In this document: one piece after another, positions 4,734 to 5,344 of the stretch
Layout: every line of letters starts with the position of its first letter
How positions within the stretch are numbered: position 1 is the stretch's first letter
Assembly (NCBI GenBank): GCA_903921835.1
Contig: CAIXRL010000728.1
Location: forward strand, 1 to 5,344
DNA: 5,344 bases
DNA from: Candidatus Eiseniibacteriota bacterium
GTDB taxonomy: Bacteria > Eisenbacteria > RBG-16-71-46
Reading direction: 5' to 3'
The notes under the pieces: generated by a model
The model's database searches: none
The model's input: only the letters and a program-made list of their open reading frames with translations
What the model was told of the DNA's origin: nothing
Made by a program: the position numbers and the translations under genes

Positions 4734-5344
4734 ATGGACGCGTTGAGGATCGAAGGGGCGCGCAAGCGCTTTGGCGCCACCGCGGCGCTCGAGGGGCTGA
4801 CGATGGAGCTGCGCGCCGGCGAGATGCTGGCACTGCTCGGGCCCAATGGCGCCGGCAAGACGACGCTGATTCGCGCGCTCGCCGGGCGCGTGCGGCTCGA
4901 CGGCGGCGCCGTCACGCTGTTCGGGCGCACGCTCGCACCGGCCGATCCGCGGCCCGAGCTGGGCGTGGTGCCGCAGGAGCTCGCGCTCTACCCGCTGCTC
5001 ACCGCGCGCGAGAACCTCGAGGTGTTCGGTACGCTGCAGGGCGTGCCGGCCCCGCGGTTGCGCGAGCGCACGCGCTGGGCGCTGGAATGGACGGGGCTCG
5101 CCGAGCGCCCGCGCGACCCCGTGAAGAGCTTCTCGGGCGGCATGAAGCGCCGGCTCAACCTCGCCTGCGGCATCCTGCACGAACCGAAGGTCGTGCTGCT
5201 CGACGAGCCCACCGTGGGCGTGGACCCGCAGAGCCGCGAGAAGATCTACGAGATGCTCGCCGGCCTGCGCGCCGCCGGAGCCTCCGTGCTGGTGACCACG
5301 CACTACCTGGAAGAGGCCGAGGCGCGCTGCGAGCGCATCTACGA
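4734..5344 (+). CDS. ABC transporter ATP-binding protein, ABC-2 / drug-export type (3' end outside window)
   Basis: At least 203 residues are present and the frame is open to the window edge; full-length relatives are usually about 240-310 residues. All nucleotide-binding motifs are intact: Walker A GPNGAGKTT at 36-44 (Lys42), Q-loop Gln81 in VVPQELALYP, ABC signature SFSGGMKRRLN at 132-142, Walker B VVLLDEP at 153-159 (catalytic Glu158), D-loop VGVD at 161-164, and switch His190 in TTHYLEEAE. The FSGGMKRRLN signature and TVGVDP are typical of the DrrA/NodI/CcmA-like ATPases that power ABC-2 membrane partners exporting drugs, lipids or polysaccharides. It would act at the inner face of the cytoplasmic membrane, and a permease gene is expected immediately downstream. 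The ATG at 4734 is preceded by AGGAGG at 7 nt. It is transcribed divergently from the OmpA-type gene. The substrate cannot be predicted. Confidence 0.93.
   Translation, partial: MDALRIEGARKRFGATAALEGLTMELRAGEMLALLGPNGAGKTTLIRALAGRVRLDGGAVTLFGRTLAPADPRPELGVVPQELALYPLLTARENLEVFGTLQGVPAPRLRERTRWALEWTGLAERPRDPVKSFSGGMKRRLNLACGILHEPKVVLLDEPTVGVDPQSREKIYEMLAGLRAAGASVLVTTHYLEEAEARCERIY

Noticed and set aside
3957..5303. 448-codon leftward open frame spanning the divergent region and the ABC ATPase
   Set aside because: It runs antisense through a clear ATPase and out of frame through the OmpA-type gene, so it is a stop-poor shadow.

Overview
The window is a very GC-rich stretch of bacterial chromosome with dense, strongly GC3-biased coding. 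An OmpA-type outer-membrane protein and two genes with Sec signal peptides point to a Gram-negative (diderm) organism. The composition, the thrombospondin type 3 (TSP3) repeats and the bacterial aspartyl-protease-like protein would fit a high-GC lineage such as Myxococcota, Gemmatimonadota or a candidate phylum of the Eisenbacteria kind. No marker gene here fixes the taxonomy. There are no RNA genes, CRISPR arrays, insertion sequences or phage genes.

Layout, left to right. Positions 1-165 hold the 3' end of a rightward gene, possibly RuvA-like. A 193-bp convergent gap follows, containing a long inverted repeat (258-356). Next is a leftward two-gene unit, read from right to left: an M20-family amidohydrolase (1708-2895), then an exported protein with two aspartyl-protease-like lobes (359-1711). 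The two overlap by 4 bp (ATGA). To their right is a compact control region with a strong terminator hairpin and a possible promoter (2937-3008). Then comes a leftward gene for an outer-membrane protein made of a beta-barrel, five TSP3 repeats and an OmpA peptidoglycan-binding domain (3029-4474). A 259-bp divergent intergenic region (4475-4733) carries a credible promoter for the OmpA-type gene and several small dyads. At the right edge a rightward ABC-transporter ATPase begins at 4734 and runs off the window; its membrane partner would be expected just beyond.

Functionally, the M20 enzyme is a probable cytoplasmic N-acyl-amino-acid or peptide hydrolase, co-translated with a secreted protease-like protein. 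The OmpA-type protein is structural, linking outer membrane and cell wall. The ATPase belongs to a probable ABC-2 type exporter. Most of this is ordinary chromosomal content and no clear new system is visible. The best candidates for a second look are the eroded catalytic motifs of the protease-like protein, the homogenised 90-bp repeat array, and a seven-G run lying exactly between the -35 and -10 boxes of the putative OmpA-gene promoter.
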